DNA of 64,000 nucleotides from Petunia secreta (taxonomy: Eukaryota > Streptophyta > Magnoliopsida > Solanales > Solanaceae), in contig JARKIP010000051.1 of assembly GCA_029990175.1 (NCBI GenBank), positions 3,302,501-3,366,500 on the forward strand. Direction: 5' to 3'. Positions 48,862 to 61,696 of the stretch are shown in pieces. Position numbers and translations under genes: made by a program. The first letter of the stretch is position 1, and every line of letters starts with the position of its first letter. The notes beneath the pieces were generated by a model. It saw only the letters and a list, made by a program, of their open reading frames with translations. It was not told the origin of the DNA and made no database searches.

Positions 48862-50190
48862 ATGTAGTTCTATGTGTTCGAATAATATAAGTAGAAGCAA
48901 AAATAAAATGTTAGTTAAAATAAATCCGAGCCCACAAAGTTTTTTGTGTGTCCTTAATGAATCTAATCTCCTCACTGTTATCCAAGTATCACAGATTAAT
49001 TCTTCCCAAGATAGAACGGAATTGGTCAACTCTATAGTAGCGACACTTCAATCTACAAAGTTATCAGAGAACTCAAATGAATTAAATAAAAAACACTAAA
49101 TTTTAGAGAGGAGAATGATTTAATCATGTAGTAAAATATGAGGAATTCTCACTAATTATAGACAAAGAATGGGTAAGATGAAATGTGTTTCTATAAAGAG
49201 GCGCTTTTCCTTTTCCCAATTTCAACTCCAGCAATCCCTCGCATGAATGAAGACAGGCTATATGATGGAAATATGCATGAAAAACTTGTGTGATTCACAA
49301 AAAAATATCAATTCATGGGGATAAGCAGATTTTACTTTGAACTTTTTGGTAGTGAACATACATAAGATATACTCGATCAATCAGTAGATTTGAAATCTTT
49401 GAAATGTCGAACTTTGGTGTATCCTTAGAAAATGTAAGTCACACAAATAACCCTAACCGTATTTGGTTCACTGTTCTGTTAGTTTCAGTCATGAACATCG
49501 CCTGGTGTCATATGTGTGTAGAGAATTGGCCTTACGAAATTCTTCTTGAAGCAACTTCCACTTCACACTTACATAGGTGATTCGTAAATGTGTAATCCCT
49601 TATATTTACACTATTTGATAATTCTATATCAAACTTAGAAATCATTAAAAATTCTTAACGCTTTATCCTTGGCACTGAACATTGTCTCATTACGAGAATG
49701 ACAAAATTTTTATTTATTTGACAATGTTGATCCCCCATTCACAACTTTGTTTGAGCTCCTTGCTCTTACACTTTGGGATCTCCGGTCTTCTACACAGAAT
49801 TACCATCATGATGACTTGTCCTCAGCCATAGTCTCATTCCCCTCGATGACCTTAATTATCTCTCTAGTTAGGCCTTTTGTAAGTAGGTCCAACACATTAT
49901 CCTTTGACTTTACATAGTCAATTGTGATAATTCCTCAAGAGAGTAGTTGTTTAACAGTTTTATGTCCTCATCATTTATGATGATTTTTCTGCTCCTAGTC
50001 TTTCCTATTGATACTGGATTATCACAATGTATGTAAATCAGTGTCAACGGTTAGGCCAAAATGAAATAACTTCCAAAAATTCTGGAGCCATTAAGCTTCT
50101 TCACTATCCTTGTCAGACCAGTTACTGGCTATTCTTAATTTAGCATGATTAATCAATAGCTTAGAATGGTTGCATCAGTTCATAATGGAC
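48862..50190 (-). mobile_element. Old Ty1/copia 3' end with LTR
   Basis: In minus orientation: a decayed end of pol at about 50190-49790, where one stretch reads IDYVKSKDNVLDLLTKGLTR (the C-terminal copia signature), then a purine tract near 49740 (GAATGGGGGATC) and an LTR of about 860 bases (49723-48862). Many frame breaks. The LTR's far end is the same repeat as 10345-10510 and 58200-58380. The rest of the element is not found. Confidence 0.65.
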
Positions 50191-50757
50191 TACAAGTTTA
50201 TTTGATGTCAAGTTATAACACATTCATTTATTAAAAAAATCAACTCGATATGAATTTTAAAATTGTCATTGGCTGGTTCACAACTTATATCCAACTTAAT
50301 ATCGATTTTATCATTAATATCATTAGTTCATTTACCATTTTATAAACCAATATATTTTAATACACACGTTCATAAACAATCATGTGTATACAAAAAATTT
50401 TCTTTCAACATACACATCTTTTAATGAAAGGTCACGTCCTTTCAAGTGGCAATATTTCATGAAAGAACACAACTATTTTAAGAAGACACAGAATCTAACT
50501 ATCATGTCAATATCTAAATATTGACACATAATCTAAATATCATGTCAATAACTATTTTAAGAAGACAAGTGATGAATTTACCAACTATCATATCAATATC
50601 TACTAAGGCTTTGTGGGAGTATTTTCCATGCATTAGTCAAACGCCCCCACATTTTACATATTTCATGCCTTTTATACTATATCAAACCATAAGTATTTGA
50701 GACTTTCCCCGCATCTCCATCAAAAAAGAGAATATTTGGACTTTACAAAGTTCAACA

Positions 50758-50892
50758 GCACAAGGACCCAAGTGCCATACATGAGTTATATAATAGTCTT
50801 CATCACAATTAACCTTTGCGGGGGTCCTATCACCCCTCTGGACTTGTTCAAAGTGTATTATTTTCAACCTTGGAAGCTGACCTGTACAAGAG
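50758..50892. repeat. Left terminal inverted repeat of the MULE
   Basis: Pairs with 57056-57188. The inner half is the best conserved. Confidence 0.8.
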
Positions 50893-51210
50893 AGTGAATA
50901 TACTCATTCTGAGCGCGTAAGGAACAAACTTAAAAAAGGCAAAATTGATATCCAAAGTCCTCGTGGGTATAGTTACATCTTTATTATATTAACCCTTCTC
51001 CTTCTAAAGGTAAGAAATTATTTTAACATGATTTCCTTCTTGGATTCAGCCATTGCTTTAAGAGATTTGAAGCTCAAATTAGAGGCAACTTTGGATTCTT
51101 TTTTTATTTGAAGGTAAGAACATCTCTTTTACTTTTAATCCTTCTATTTTTACATTAATTATATTTTAGGGATTTCGAATTTTTCCCCAAATCTGTGGTA
51201 GGATTACCAA

Positions 51211-51570
51211 TGGCATCAATTAACTTGAATAGAATTTGCAAGGACGAAGTCGACCCAATGCTGAATCTTTCTGTGCAATGCAAGCATGGTGTATTGCTGC
51301 AGTTGCAAATGTCTTGGTCAAAAAAATCCTGGAAGAAGATTTTGGTCTTGCCCCTATTTTGGTGAAAGAAATTGTAATTTTTTCCGTTGGAAAGACAACA
51401 AAGTTGATGAAAGATCCAAGTTTATTATTTCAAGGTTGGTGAACAAAATAAAAGAGTTGGAAGAAAAATTAGCATATTATGAAAATGTGAAGGTTGATTC
51501 GGGTGAAATTGAAAATTCAACAAAAATTGATTTGGTGTCTTCTTTTATGTGCTCTTTTTATAATTATTAG
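51211..51570 (+). pseudogene. GRF-type zinc-finger ORF of the MULE
   Basis: Starts MASINLNRICKDEVDPM at 51211. After a frame change near 51285 it continues as CCSCKCLGQKNPGRRFWSCP, then GERNCNFFRWKD, the zf-GRF signature (NPGRRF, CP, C, FFRWKD). A short coiled coil follows (LVNKIKELEEKLAYYENV). Total about 115-120 residues. It points inward from the left TIR, opposite to the transposase. Small GRF proteins often lie beside plant MULE transposases; their role is not known to me. The frame change suggests a dead copy, although an early intron cannot be excluded. Confidence 0.6.
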
Positions 51571-53061
51571 TATGCAAATGCAAGGAATAGGGATGAAGTG
51601 TGATTCAATGCAATTACCATAAAACTTCTTTGTTGTATGTTGGTGTATCTGTTGCTTTTCTTTAATGTGAAATAAAATTTCAATTTTTATGTTTGCATTT
51701 AATTTGATTTACATATTTTCTGGTTCTTCGAGCAACAAACTCCACCTTGTTAGTCTGCTTAAGTCCAATGACCCTATTGAGTTTAACATTGTTGATATTC
51801 TAGCTTGGGGTTCTACTGGTCATATTGTTGCTTATTACATCCTTGCTACTTCTAGCAATGGTTATGATCATAAGTTGTTAGGCTGAAAAAATGTACTCTT
51901 CTTTTGTTTATTTATGTTGAGTTGATATATTATGGACTTGTTTGTAATGCAGTAGCTTTGATTTGTGTAGTTGCAAACAATTACTACTACTGCTACTAAA
52001 AAAAAGTTCTGGTTCTTCAAATTATCATCAGCCACTAAACTTCCAAGAAAGCCATCACAAAGTCCATCATGTGATGCTTAGAAGGAAACATTTTCTTCTC
52101 CCTAGAGCAGGGGTGTAGTTACTTACCTTTAATAAGCTATTTGGAGTGGATGCGCCATGTGAAATAGGTCTTGACCTCCTTCTATCAAGCTTATAGAGTT
52201 GTGCTGCAATGTAACAAAACTTTCAACTCTTCAAGCATCAGGTGTTGGGTTTGAGCAAAGCTAAGCAGTCTAGTCAACATCACTATAATAATGAAGTTGT
52301 AAACTGTCCTGTTCAAGCATTATTTAAAAAATTCTTTAGAACTATAATATCTCATGAGTTTGAGAAATGACCAAACAAAATTTCTATAGGACCACAACTT
52401 TCTATTCCTACTAAAAAGTGGAACAATCATCTGTTGTCAAACCAATTTATGGCAAGACTAACATAAAAGCTTTCAACCAATATTCTTTTCCATAATTATA
52501 CATGCATTGTGCATATTGATACAAACAACTATCCAACTGATACTGTAATGAAATTATCTTCTGCAGTCATTAGTCTTTATTTAATGTACTAATATGTGAG
52601 ATCTGACGAATCAAATCAAAGCAATGCAATGAATAAAGAACAAGATTTGTCAACAAGTAAGAGCTTATACCACTGAAATAAAATTAGTTTTACACCAGAG
52701 CCAATATTTTCACCATGACAAAATGAACAAAATTAACAATACTACGTTTTACAGCAGAGCCAATATTTCCACAAAACTGTGGCAACAAAATTCATTTAAA
52801 CCACTGTAAGGCTAATAGTTACTTATTATAGTTGCTGCAAGTTGTAATAGCAGCAACTATAAGCAAAACTAGTAAAAGTCATCAAAAACACCTAACATCT
52901 TAACCATTAATAACAATTCTATAGCAAAATAAGTTTTCAAAAATACTATTATTTTCATGGCACCTAAACAGCCAAAGTAGTTCACTACAAAACTATATTT
53001 TCCATGGCACTTGGGGTTGTGAAGAACTGCCACTTTGGGTTGATCTTGCTTGAATAATGCG
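51571..53061. other. MULE interior between the two ORFs
   Basis: No firm gene. A 65-residue plus-strand frame at 51689-51886 (containing KLHLVSLLKSNDPIEFNIVD) looks protein-like, but I do not recognise it. The rest is AT-rich spacer. Confidence 0.35.
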
Positions 53062-56000
53062 TTACCCCCTTATCTCTTGAAGCCTTCTTGAAGTGATGGC
53101 TGGATTTTTTTTCCACTTCAGTCCAGTAGCTGCTTTGAAACCAACATCTCCGGTAACATTAGCTGAGCTAGTAATATTTCCACCAGTGTTTATAGTTCTG
53201 CTACTAGGCATTCCAGGCTTGAAAAAACAATCAATTTTAACCCAGTCTGCAATTTAGAAAAAGCAAAATAGAAACATAAAAAATATTGAGCCGCTTACAT
53301 TATAAGTTGTAAATCCATTATCAGCTACCATCACACCATGCCCTACTATTCTTGACCTCTTATATGGTGTTGTTGATGTTGTATGAGCTGGTGCAGAACT
53401 ATTCACATTAGAAGCCTCATTAACTGATTTTGTAGGTCTTCCCCTTCCCCTACTTGTAGTAGCAGGTACCTCTTTACTTGTTGTAGGCTAACATTAAGTA
53501 TAAAGCATTAATAAGTAATTAAAAAAATTGTTAGATTTAAAGAATGAAGTATATAGTGAGCTGTGTATTACCTTTCTTGTGCCCCTTCCCCTAGCTGAGC
53601 TTGCATTCACACTTGAAGATCTAACTCCATCACCTCTTGGACACCCTTTCTTATTGCGTCCCTTACCCTTGCAAATGCTACAAGTCATACCAAGTCCTCT
53701 CCTAGTTAACTTACCAGACTTGTTAGTTTCATTGGCTTCCTTTCTTCTTACCTTTTTAGGCCTGCCAGGCATACTTTTAACCACATGTGGTGCAATAGTA
53801 GGATTGCTCGATTCAGGCCACATTGTCATGGTATGAACAGGTTGAAGAAAGTGAGAATATGTCATCAAGTATGTATCTCTACTGTAGCAACTATCAATAT
53901 AATTAGCAGGCTCTAAGTTCCTATGATACATGACAGTAATAGCATGTGCGCAAGGGATTCCCTTGAGCATCCAAGATCTACAACTACAAGTCTGACTTAC
54001 TAAATCTACTTTATGTTTATATCTTTCCTCTAGAACCTCAAATCATGTATCTCCATTCCAATCAAGAAAACACTCCATTGACCTATCAGCATTCTGCTCT
54101 AAAGTATTCATTGCCATTGGTGAGAATTATGTATTCCAGCCTTGCCGAAAAGCCCTCAATTGTCCCATTCGAGTCATCACCTTGATCCTTATCTCTTCAA
54201 ACATGGTAATTATGGTTTTATGCCTTGCTTCTAGTATCTAAGCGTTGAAGCTCTCGGCCATATTATTGTCAATTGAGTCACACTTCACTTCTTCATTGAA
54301 ATAGACCTTACACCATGTCTCCTGATTATAATACAACAAGTCTTCACATATTTTATCACTATCACCAAGCAGCCTCAATGATGCCAAATTTGCTTTATAT
54401 TCTGCCTCAAAAGAACTCCTAGCACATTTCCAGAAGGTGTTTCTTCTTTGAAGACCTTTCCAGGACTTTGACCAGTTTGCTAGGATGTGTTTGGCACACA
54501 TCCTATGCTCACATGCTGGTAACAAATTCTTAATAGCAACATATGATCCCTGCAAAACACATAGAATTATCTGGGTAATACAACAACAAATTTGGAAGAA
54601 TAATTAAATCAAAGAAATCAAGGAAACAAGAAAAACTGTACCTTTTGCATGTCTGTGATAACAGTGACATTGTAACCATCTCCTAACCCTAAGTCTTCTT
54701 TCAAAATGGTGATAAACCATGTCCAGGTGTTCTTGTTTTCATACTCCACCACAGCCCAAGCAAGAGGCAACATTTGATTATTGCCATCCTTAACCACAGC
54801 AACTAATAATTGCCCTTTACTTACTCCCTTCAAGAAACAACCATCTAATCCTATACACTTCCTACACCCCAAAAATGCCTTCTTTAAAGCATCAAAACAA
54901 ATGTAAAAACTTTGAAAAACGGGCTGCCCAGAACCATCAGGATCACCAAATTTCACTACACAAGTGCTCCCAGGATTGGATCTCAACAATTCATCTATGT
55001 AATCAAGTATTTTGCCAAACTCAGCAATATGATCTCCCATGATTTGCTTCAATACTATAGCCCTTGCTCTCCTGGCAGTTGTTTTCCCAATATACACTTT
55101 CAACTTCCTCCTGATATGTCGCTGAAACTGGAATATCCTTATATTTGGTTGTTCAGTTATTCTATCTTTGAAAACCTTGGCCAAATGCCTTGAATTGCAT
55201 AACTGAATCCTGTTTATCTTGATACACTTGTGTTTTGGCTTGTAAGTTTTTAAAATAAAATCATTAGTTGTGCTATCTAATACTTGCATATAAAACATAC
55301 GGGCAGCCTTTTCTACACCTTACTCTAACTCTTTTATGCTCATTCACATGCATATATAACTGAACACCCTATTGGATTGCATATCTTGTTACTGCCTCTC
55401 TAAACTGCACAACACTTTCAAAAACCATACCCAACTGCCATATTACTTTTTGAGCTAATGGATCAAAAAGGATCCTCTGCCTAGCAGCCCTTCTTTGTGG
55501 TGTATTTGCACTCCCTTGCTCCTCATTGTCAATCCAACACTCATCTATATAAGTTTCAAAGCTACATGCATCAGAACTATCATAATAGGGCTCATCACTA
55601 CCTATCTTCCCATTTAGATCTTTTTTACCGGATTCCTCATCCCCAAACCCCATATCTGGTCCAGCTTCACCTAATGGTACCTCTTTAGGGTCAGGTTCTC
55701 TTCTTTCCCTTCTTTTCCTTCTTTGATAAGATCTTCTAACATCCCTAAAGGTTTTGTATTCATCATGTACATCACTTCCATAATCCTGCACACCTTCTTC
55801 AAATAGCTCATTATGATCAGATTCAGAACTGTTTTCTGTTGAATGATCAGATCCCGCATAAGAGAAGTCATCACTAACTTCAACTTCCCCTACATCTTCC
55901 CCTACATCTGGGACTTCTTCAAAGTTCTCAGCCCCTTTAGCAGCTGCATATTCTTTATTCACATCCCATTTAGTTGCTGAGACTTCTTCAAAGTTCCCAA

Positions 56001-56458
56001 CCCTTTTTTCAAAGTTCTCAGTCTCTTTTTCAAAGTTTCCCACCCTTTTTTTTAGAGTTCCCAGCCCCTTTTTCTTTATTCACAACCCCTTTAGTTTCAT
56101 ATTCTATTTGTTTAGGGACCACCACTGGTTCTTCAACTAAGTGGGAGATATAAAGGTCCAAAGTATCCCCATTTTCCAAATACTGGCAAATTCTTGAGAT
56201 CTCCCTATCACTTTGAATATCTACCACAATGCCACTGTTAGGTGGCTTCAGACTAAACGAGCATGTGCTTGTCGTGTAACCTAATTCTTTAATATAGTCC
56301 CTTAGTTCGAAAGATGACAGTCTATCCACATCGACATCCAAAAATTCAGTAACACAACCACCAATATATTTCATTTTTCCACTGATTAATTCTAGAGTCC
56401 CACAGTGATAACATCTCAAAATTAACAACACGAAAGTACTCATACCTGACATCAACAA
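53062..56458 (-). pseudogene. MURA-type (Mutator) transposase, decayed
   Basis: From 56458: an N-terminal PB1-like part (56458-56030), an acidic linker (56043-55369), the MuDR N-terminal and MULE transposase domain (55298-54618: HKCIKINRIQLCNSRHLAKV, IGLDGCFLKG with the first Asp, GNNQMLPLAWAVVEYENKNTWTWF, ITDMQK with the second Asp), an intron of about 90 bases (donor after ATGCAAAAG, acceptor TTTTGCAG), ACEHRMCAKHILANW to NMAESFNA (54555-54238), then SWIM zinc finger CSCRSWMLKGIPCAHA near 53960, a CCHC-like CSICKGKGRNKKGC, and C-terminal exons down to the TAA at 53062 (TGLKWKKNPAITSRRLQEIR). Stops after ESFNA and twice more before the SWIM finger, plus a frame change near 55330, make it inactive. 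Confidence 0.85.
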
Positions 56459-56821
56459 AAAGACCTCATTTTAATCAAATATTTCTAAAATTATTTTATA
56501 CATGTACAATAGAAAGGAAAAAAGACGACATGAACAGGTTAAAAAGTTTGAAAATTATAAGGAAAAAAGACCCTAATTTAACCCATAACCCAAACATAAA
56601 TAGTATGAAAAATTAGTTAGAGCAATTACCTTGTACTTTCAAAGTTGTGATTTTGATTTAACTTCAATTCTCAATCTTCTGGTGATTTGGCATTTTTTAG
56701 TTTTGATAATTGAAAGGTTAGAAGAAGCTGAAGCTTAAAGAAACGAGAGGGAGAAATTGGGGAAATGATGGGTATGTTAATTTTGAACAAGAATAGTAAG
56801 AGAAAAAATATGGAGAGGCCC

Positions 56822-56999
56822 CAGAGGCGAAGTCAGATTTTGAAGTTTTGGGGTTCATAATTCTAGTCCTTCTAAGTTAGGGGGTTCTAAATTAATAATT
56901 AATACATATAAAATATTTCTTTCAAAGCAAATATACACGGTTTGGCCAAAGTTACGGGGTCCGACCGAATCCCGTACTAGCATGCTAGCTCCGCCACTG
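56822..56999. mobile_element. 178-base hAT-like MITE
   Basis: Terminal repeats CAGAGGCGAAG / CTCCGCCACTG, with GTTACGGGGTCCGACCGAA inside. This short element type is very common in Solanaceae genomes (from memory). It lies just inside the right arm of the MULE. The flanks AGGCCCC/AGGGGCCC may be an altered 8-base target duplication. No ORF. Confidence 0.65.
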
Positions 57000-57055
57000 A
57001 GGGGCCCGCCAATTAGTTAAACGCGTGTTATCAAACGCCAAGTTTTTGACTCAAT

Positions 57056-57188
57056 GTCTTGTACAAGTCAGCTTCCAAGATTGAAAATAATACATTTTGA
57101 ACAAGTCCAGGGGGTGATAGGACCCCACAAAAGTTGAGTGTGTAGTTGGAAATATGAGACAAGTTTGAGGGGTACTTGACCCTTTTGC
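57056..57188. repeat. Right terminal inverted repeat of the MULE
   Basis: Inverted partner of 50758-50892. Confidence 0.8.
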
Positions 57189-58199
57189 GTTCTTTGAAAC
57201 TTGGTTTTGCTCCTATTTGACACGCAAGCCATTATGTGCAAAAGATCTTGTTGGGAAATGTTAGACAACAATAGATCAAAATCCCAACTCACAAAATACA
57301 AAATTGTGTCAGCCACATGATTATAGGCTTAGCCAGTAACTCTTGCTCTCGTAAAGTGTACATCTATTCATAGATTGCATCAAAGCAATGCTTTCTGTTG
57401 CATATATTTTGATTTTAGGCCCAACGCCATTAAATATTTGACAGTAGAACAACAACACATTTTATCTTTAAACCTCTTTCTTCATAGACTATCAAGAGTC
57501 AAATTACTCTCCTGTTTCACGTGAAAAAACAGTCGTGTAAACTGTAAATTTCCCTTTTTGGATTTTGTTTATCTTGGCATGGAATAATAAATTATAAGCA
57601 TATCAAATATGTTATTTCAAAATACATTTCAAGATCATAATAAGTGGATCATACACCCTAACATTAATGAAAATAAATCTCATAAAATTCAGAGAGTATA
57701 ATTTTAATAGAGTAATAAATAAAAGAGTAATGCTTAAATAGAGCAAAACCGATATCGCGAGTGCTTTATTATTCACACTTTGACACTTCAAATAGCTGCA
57801 ATATCATGCCTTCTTCTTGATTCAGCAATGCAATGTTCAACCATTGATATTGAACTAAAATGACCAATATGTAAGTAGCAAACAGCCATTATCTTCCTTG
57901 GTTTTGTCAGCTGGAATTCGATTTTTGTCGGCCAATCATCACCAAGTAAAATTCTCGAATTGTTGTTCGAATATGACACAACTAAGTTTAATAGGTTGGT
58001 GAAATTTTTAATCTTATAATAGATTTAATACGATAGCTAAGTTTTTAAATCTTTAAATTGAGAAAAAAAATATGAGTAAAACAATATTACGAAGATTTTA
58101 GTCTTCAAAATTAAAAGTAGAAGTCACGAAGACTTTAATTTTTACAAAAGAAAATATTAGACAAACACAAAAAGAGTAATAAACTAGATTTTTAAGTTT

Positions 58200-58380
58200 G
58201 TAGTTCCATATGTTCGAAAAATATAATAAAAAGCAAAATAAAATGTTAGTTAAATTAATTATGAGCCTACAATTTTTTTATGTGTCCTTAAAGACTCTAG
58301 TTTCTCACTGTTGTTCAAGGTTCACAGATTAATTTTTTCCAGAGTAGATTGTTCGACTCTATGGTAGCGACATGATCACT
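58200..58380 (-). repeat. Copia LTR fragment (third copy)
   Basis: Minus-strand match to 10345-10510 and to 48870-49040, including CAACAGTGAGAAACTAGAGT and TTAAGGACACATAAAAAA. More diverged than the others. Confidence 0.6.
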
Positions 58381-59829
58381 CTTAAGACACATCCTCGAAA
58401 GCATAAGCGATCGCTGCAAATATAATTTAATTTCTAAGTCCGGAGTTGAATCCCACATAAGCTTATATTAGTTCGTACTTATTCTGCTAAGTAATTTGTA
58501 ATTTTGTATCATACAATTCACATCTAGTAAAATTTGTGATTGTAAACTAACGAGTAACTAAAAACTAAGACTAACTGAAACAAGTAAATAGAGATATAAG
58601 GGTTGTGACCAATGAATAAAAGACCAGGATCATGATTTTTCTCAATTATTGTGATGAACTACTGACATGCTTCCTACGATATCAGCGCTTACTTTCTATT
58701 GAAAAGCTCATTAATTACTGTAAAACATTTTCCAATTAAAAACTGTAATTTTCTAAGTTATTCTTCCGGACTAACCTAGGTTATTTAGCCTGCTCACTAA
58801 GATCATGATAAAGTTTTATTATTCCTAACCCCATTTTTAAATCTTTGCAATTATCTTTTGACCTCTTCTAATCTCAAAGTATAAAGGACGACTAATTGAT
58901 GGCTATTCAACTAAACACATGAAAATATAGTTGAACAAATATAAATAAAGATGATTTGATTATAGAAAAGCATTGAAAATATATCACTCTATAAATTGTT
59001 CAATCACAATCCTAGCTAAGAGTTTAGTTACTCATGCTCAATAGTGAATACATAATTAAAACAAGAATTACAAAGATAAGAGAGAATGAAAATTCTTGAG
59101 ATCCTTTGTCTTCTGACCTCCGGACTCGTTGTTGCTCTTTCTTGCTTCAAAACGTGTTCAACAATGATGGTCTTGCCTTTCCAAGCCAAAATGGGGTTGA
59201 AAATAGGTTAAGACCTTTATATAATTCTTCGAAAACTCATGGACAAAATTTTTCTTTGCCACTTTTTCCCAGACGTAGCTGGATTGTGATTTTAGCCTTA
59301 TGATGACTAGACTGTGACTTGTTGTCTTCATATTCCTTTCACTACTAATCCATAACCTTGTCACCTAACTCCACTGCCCCTCCTTGATTGATCTCTTTAT
59401 TTCAAATGTACTTTATTACGTTCCAAATTATTTAACATTTTTTCATGCCACTTTAATTCCTACCCATCTAGATAACCAACCAGACGCGAAATTAACAACA
59501 TTAGCCGTCTAACCAACCACTTAAACAAAAATTGCTCACAAATGTATAATATATGTAAAATTGATTAACATTATATGCTTATGTTGTATAATTTATGTAT
59601 AATATTAATGAAACCCAATTCCTTCAATTCTATTTTTCCAAATTTCTACTATAAAACCAAATGAATGACCACCACAATATTTTCCAAATTTGAACAAACC
59701 AAATTTCGTAAAAATAAAAATAAAAATAAAAATAAAGCCCTTTCTTGATGAAGAATACATGTGTACCATTATTATCTTGTTCCCAAAGAAATAAAAATCC
59801 TCCTAAACCCCATATTCCTTTAGCAAGCA

Positions 59830-59840
59830 CCACGTGTCCT
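59830..59840 (+). promoter_or_regulatory. G-box-like motif upstream of VDAC
   Basis: ACCACGTGTCC contains the CACGTG core (and ACGTGTC, ABA-response type), about 250 bases upstream of the ATG. Function inferred only. Confidence 0.35.
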
Positions 59841-59955
59841 CACTATTCCACATCCCAACTACTCATCAACGGTTCTAAAACATCCACATCATCACAAGTT
59901 AGAAATCAACGGTAGAGATCAATTGTAATAAACAATAACGCACCGTTTCATAAAA

Positions 59956-59974
59956 TGGGCTACAAATTAGGGCT
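59956..59974 (+). promoter_or_regulatory. Site II-like motifs of the VDAC promoter
   Basis: TGGGCT at 59956-59961, with AGGGCTTTT a few bases on, just before the TATA box. TGGGCY (site II) elements are common in plant promoters of nuclear genes for mitochondrial proteins, which fits VDAC. Confidence 0.45.
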
Positions 59975-59982
59975 TTTGTTAC

Positions 59983-59990
59983 TATATATA
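59983..59990 (+). promoter_or_regulatory. TATA box of the VDAC gene
   Basis: TATATATA, about 97 bases upstream of the ATG, giving a 5' leader of roughly 65 bases. Confidence 0.65.
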
Positions 59991-60086
59991 GCCACCCCAC
60001 TTACATTTCTTCACTACTTTAGCCATACAGCAAAGAAATATATTTTGTTATTTTGTTTTTTAGGTTAAAATTTGTAAGTTGTAATC

Positions 60087-60413
60087 ATGGTGAAAGGACC
60101 TGGACTTTACTCTGATATTGGCAAAAGGGCTCGAGGTATATACATATTTTGATTTACTGTATTTGATTGTGCATTTTGATATATTGAAAGGGAAATGAGT
60201 TGATGTACATTCTAGTGTATGTATATATCTAGTAGAATTGATTATTATACTTATATGTGTGTGTGTGTGTGCGTTTTCAAATATTTTTCTTTAGTCGAGG
60301 TCTTTTTGAAAGATTCTTTCGGAATTAGTCTTTCCACCTTGGTTGGGTAAGGTCTACGTACATCTCACATTCGTAGATGGCCAGACCCTACTTGTGTAAT
60401 TCTACACTGGGTA

Positions 60414-60452
<39 letters not shown>

Positions 60453-61665
60453 GTGTGTTCGATGTGGGTGGGGGAGTCGGGGTGGGGGAGGTGGGTGTCT
60501 GTGTGTGGGGTGTTGGTAGGTGCTGTGGGTGGAGGAGAGTGTGTGTGTTTGGGGGGGGGGGGGGGGGTTGGTGTGGGTACTGTGCGTGCTTGATGGTTGT
60601 TTGAGTTGGGGTTTATTGACGTGAAGGCGGATCTAGAATTTGGAACTAGTATTTGTACATGTCTTGATAGTTTTACATGTGTTGATTGTTTGAGCTGGAG
60701 TTTGGCAGAGAGACATGTGTGGTTTTACATTTTAGTATGTATGGCCCTAGGGCTTTGGTTTAGAGGTAAGAACTTAGCTTGTGATGTGTAGGTTATTTGC
60801 AAATTCCGGGTTTGATGTTCATCTATAGATTATTTGATGAACTTTATATGCATTTATATATTTTTAGAGTTGGAGATAACTGGATCTAGAATTTGAAACT
60901 AGTGATTGTAAATCAAATGTGTACATATCGCTGAATTTATTGATAAAATTTTATACATGTATATAGTCGAGTTTGAGCTGATTTAGCTAAACTAGTGCTC
61001 GGTGGATGCCATGCATTGTTGATTTCGTTTTTATCTCTAATTTGTTGATTTTGTTTTTATTTGTTGTGTTGGACAGATCTTCTTTACAGGGATTACCAGA
61101 CTGACCACAAGTTTGCAATTACAACTTACTCCACTACTGGAGTGGTAAGTTTTCACCTTAGTTTGCTTGAGATCTGTTTTTTAGCCTGATCTAGTGTTTT
61201 GCTCTATGTAATATGTATCCATGTATGATTCTGTGATTCATCAAATTCTGTTGCGACAGTTCGATGAGAATCGGCTCGTTGTCTTTGTTTCAGTCTATTA
61301 ACCAAATATTGATTCACACAAACATTTGCAGTCATGCTTGTTTAAATTATTCCCTAACATGTATCTACAAATTATGTCTGCCCTAGTTATGCCGTTAACT
61401 GATATTCTATGTATACTGAATTCAGTACCACATTCAGTGAATAAAAAACAAATGTACTACAACACCTGCAGAAATTGTTATACTTTTACATTTAGTTGAC
61501 CAACTTTTGCTGCTTATCTCATTTACTTTCAAGTATTGTTTGTATTGGCTTCAAGATGTAAAGGAATGTTTAAAAACAAAGATTTCATGTTTAAAAGAGG
61601 TACTATTCTTTTGAAGATTTGTCTTGTAATTACATATTAATTTTAGATAAGCAAATTCTGGAACC

Positions 61666-61696
<31 letters not shown>

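Larger units (their letters stand above)
50758..57188 (-). mobile_element. Mutator-like element (MULE), 6.4 kb
   Basis: Imperfect terminal inverted repeats of about 134 bases: 50758-50892 and 57056-57188. The best shared stretch is CTGGACTTGTTCAAA-TGTATTATTTTCAA followed by GGAAGCTGAC. Outer ends read GCACAAGGACCCAAGTGCC and, inverted, GCAAAAGGGTCAAGTACCCC. I could not find a clean 9-base target duplication. The interior has a MURA-type transposase (53062-56458, minus) and a converging GRF zinc-finger ORF (about 51211-51570, plus). Diverged arms and stops mark an old, inactive copy. Confidence 0.85.
57189..59900. other. Intergenic, mostly unassigned
   Basis: No gene. 58200-58380 is the copia LTR piece listed separately. 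58430-59350 has the look of an old non-coding repeat (untranslated retroelement sequence), but I find no ends or coding motif. Short ORFs here are not credible. Confidence 0.45.
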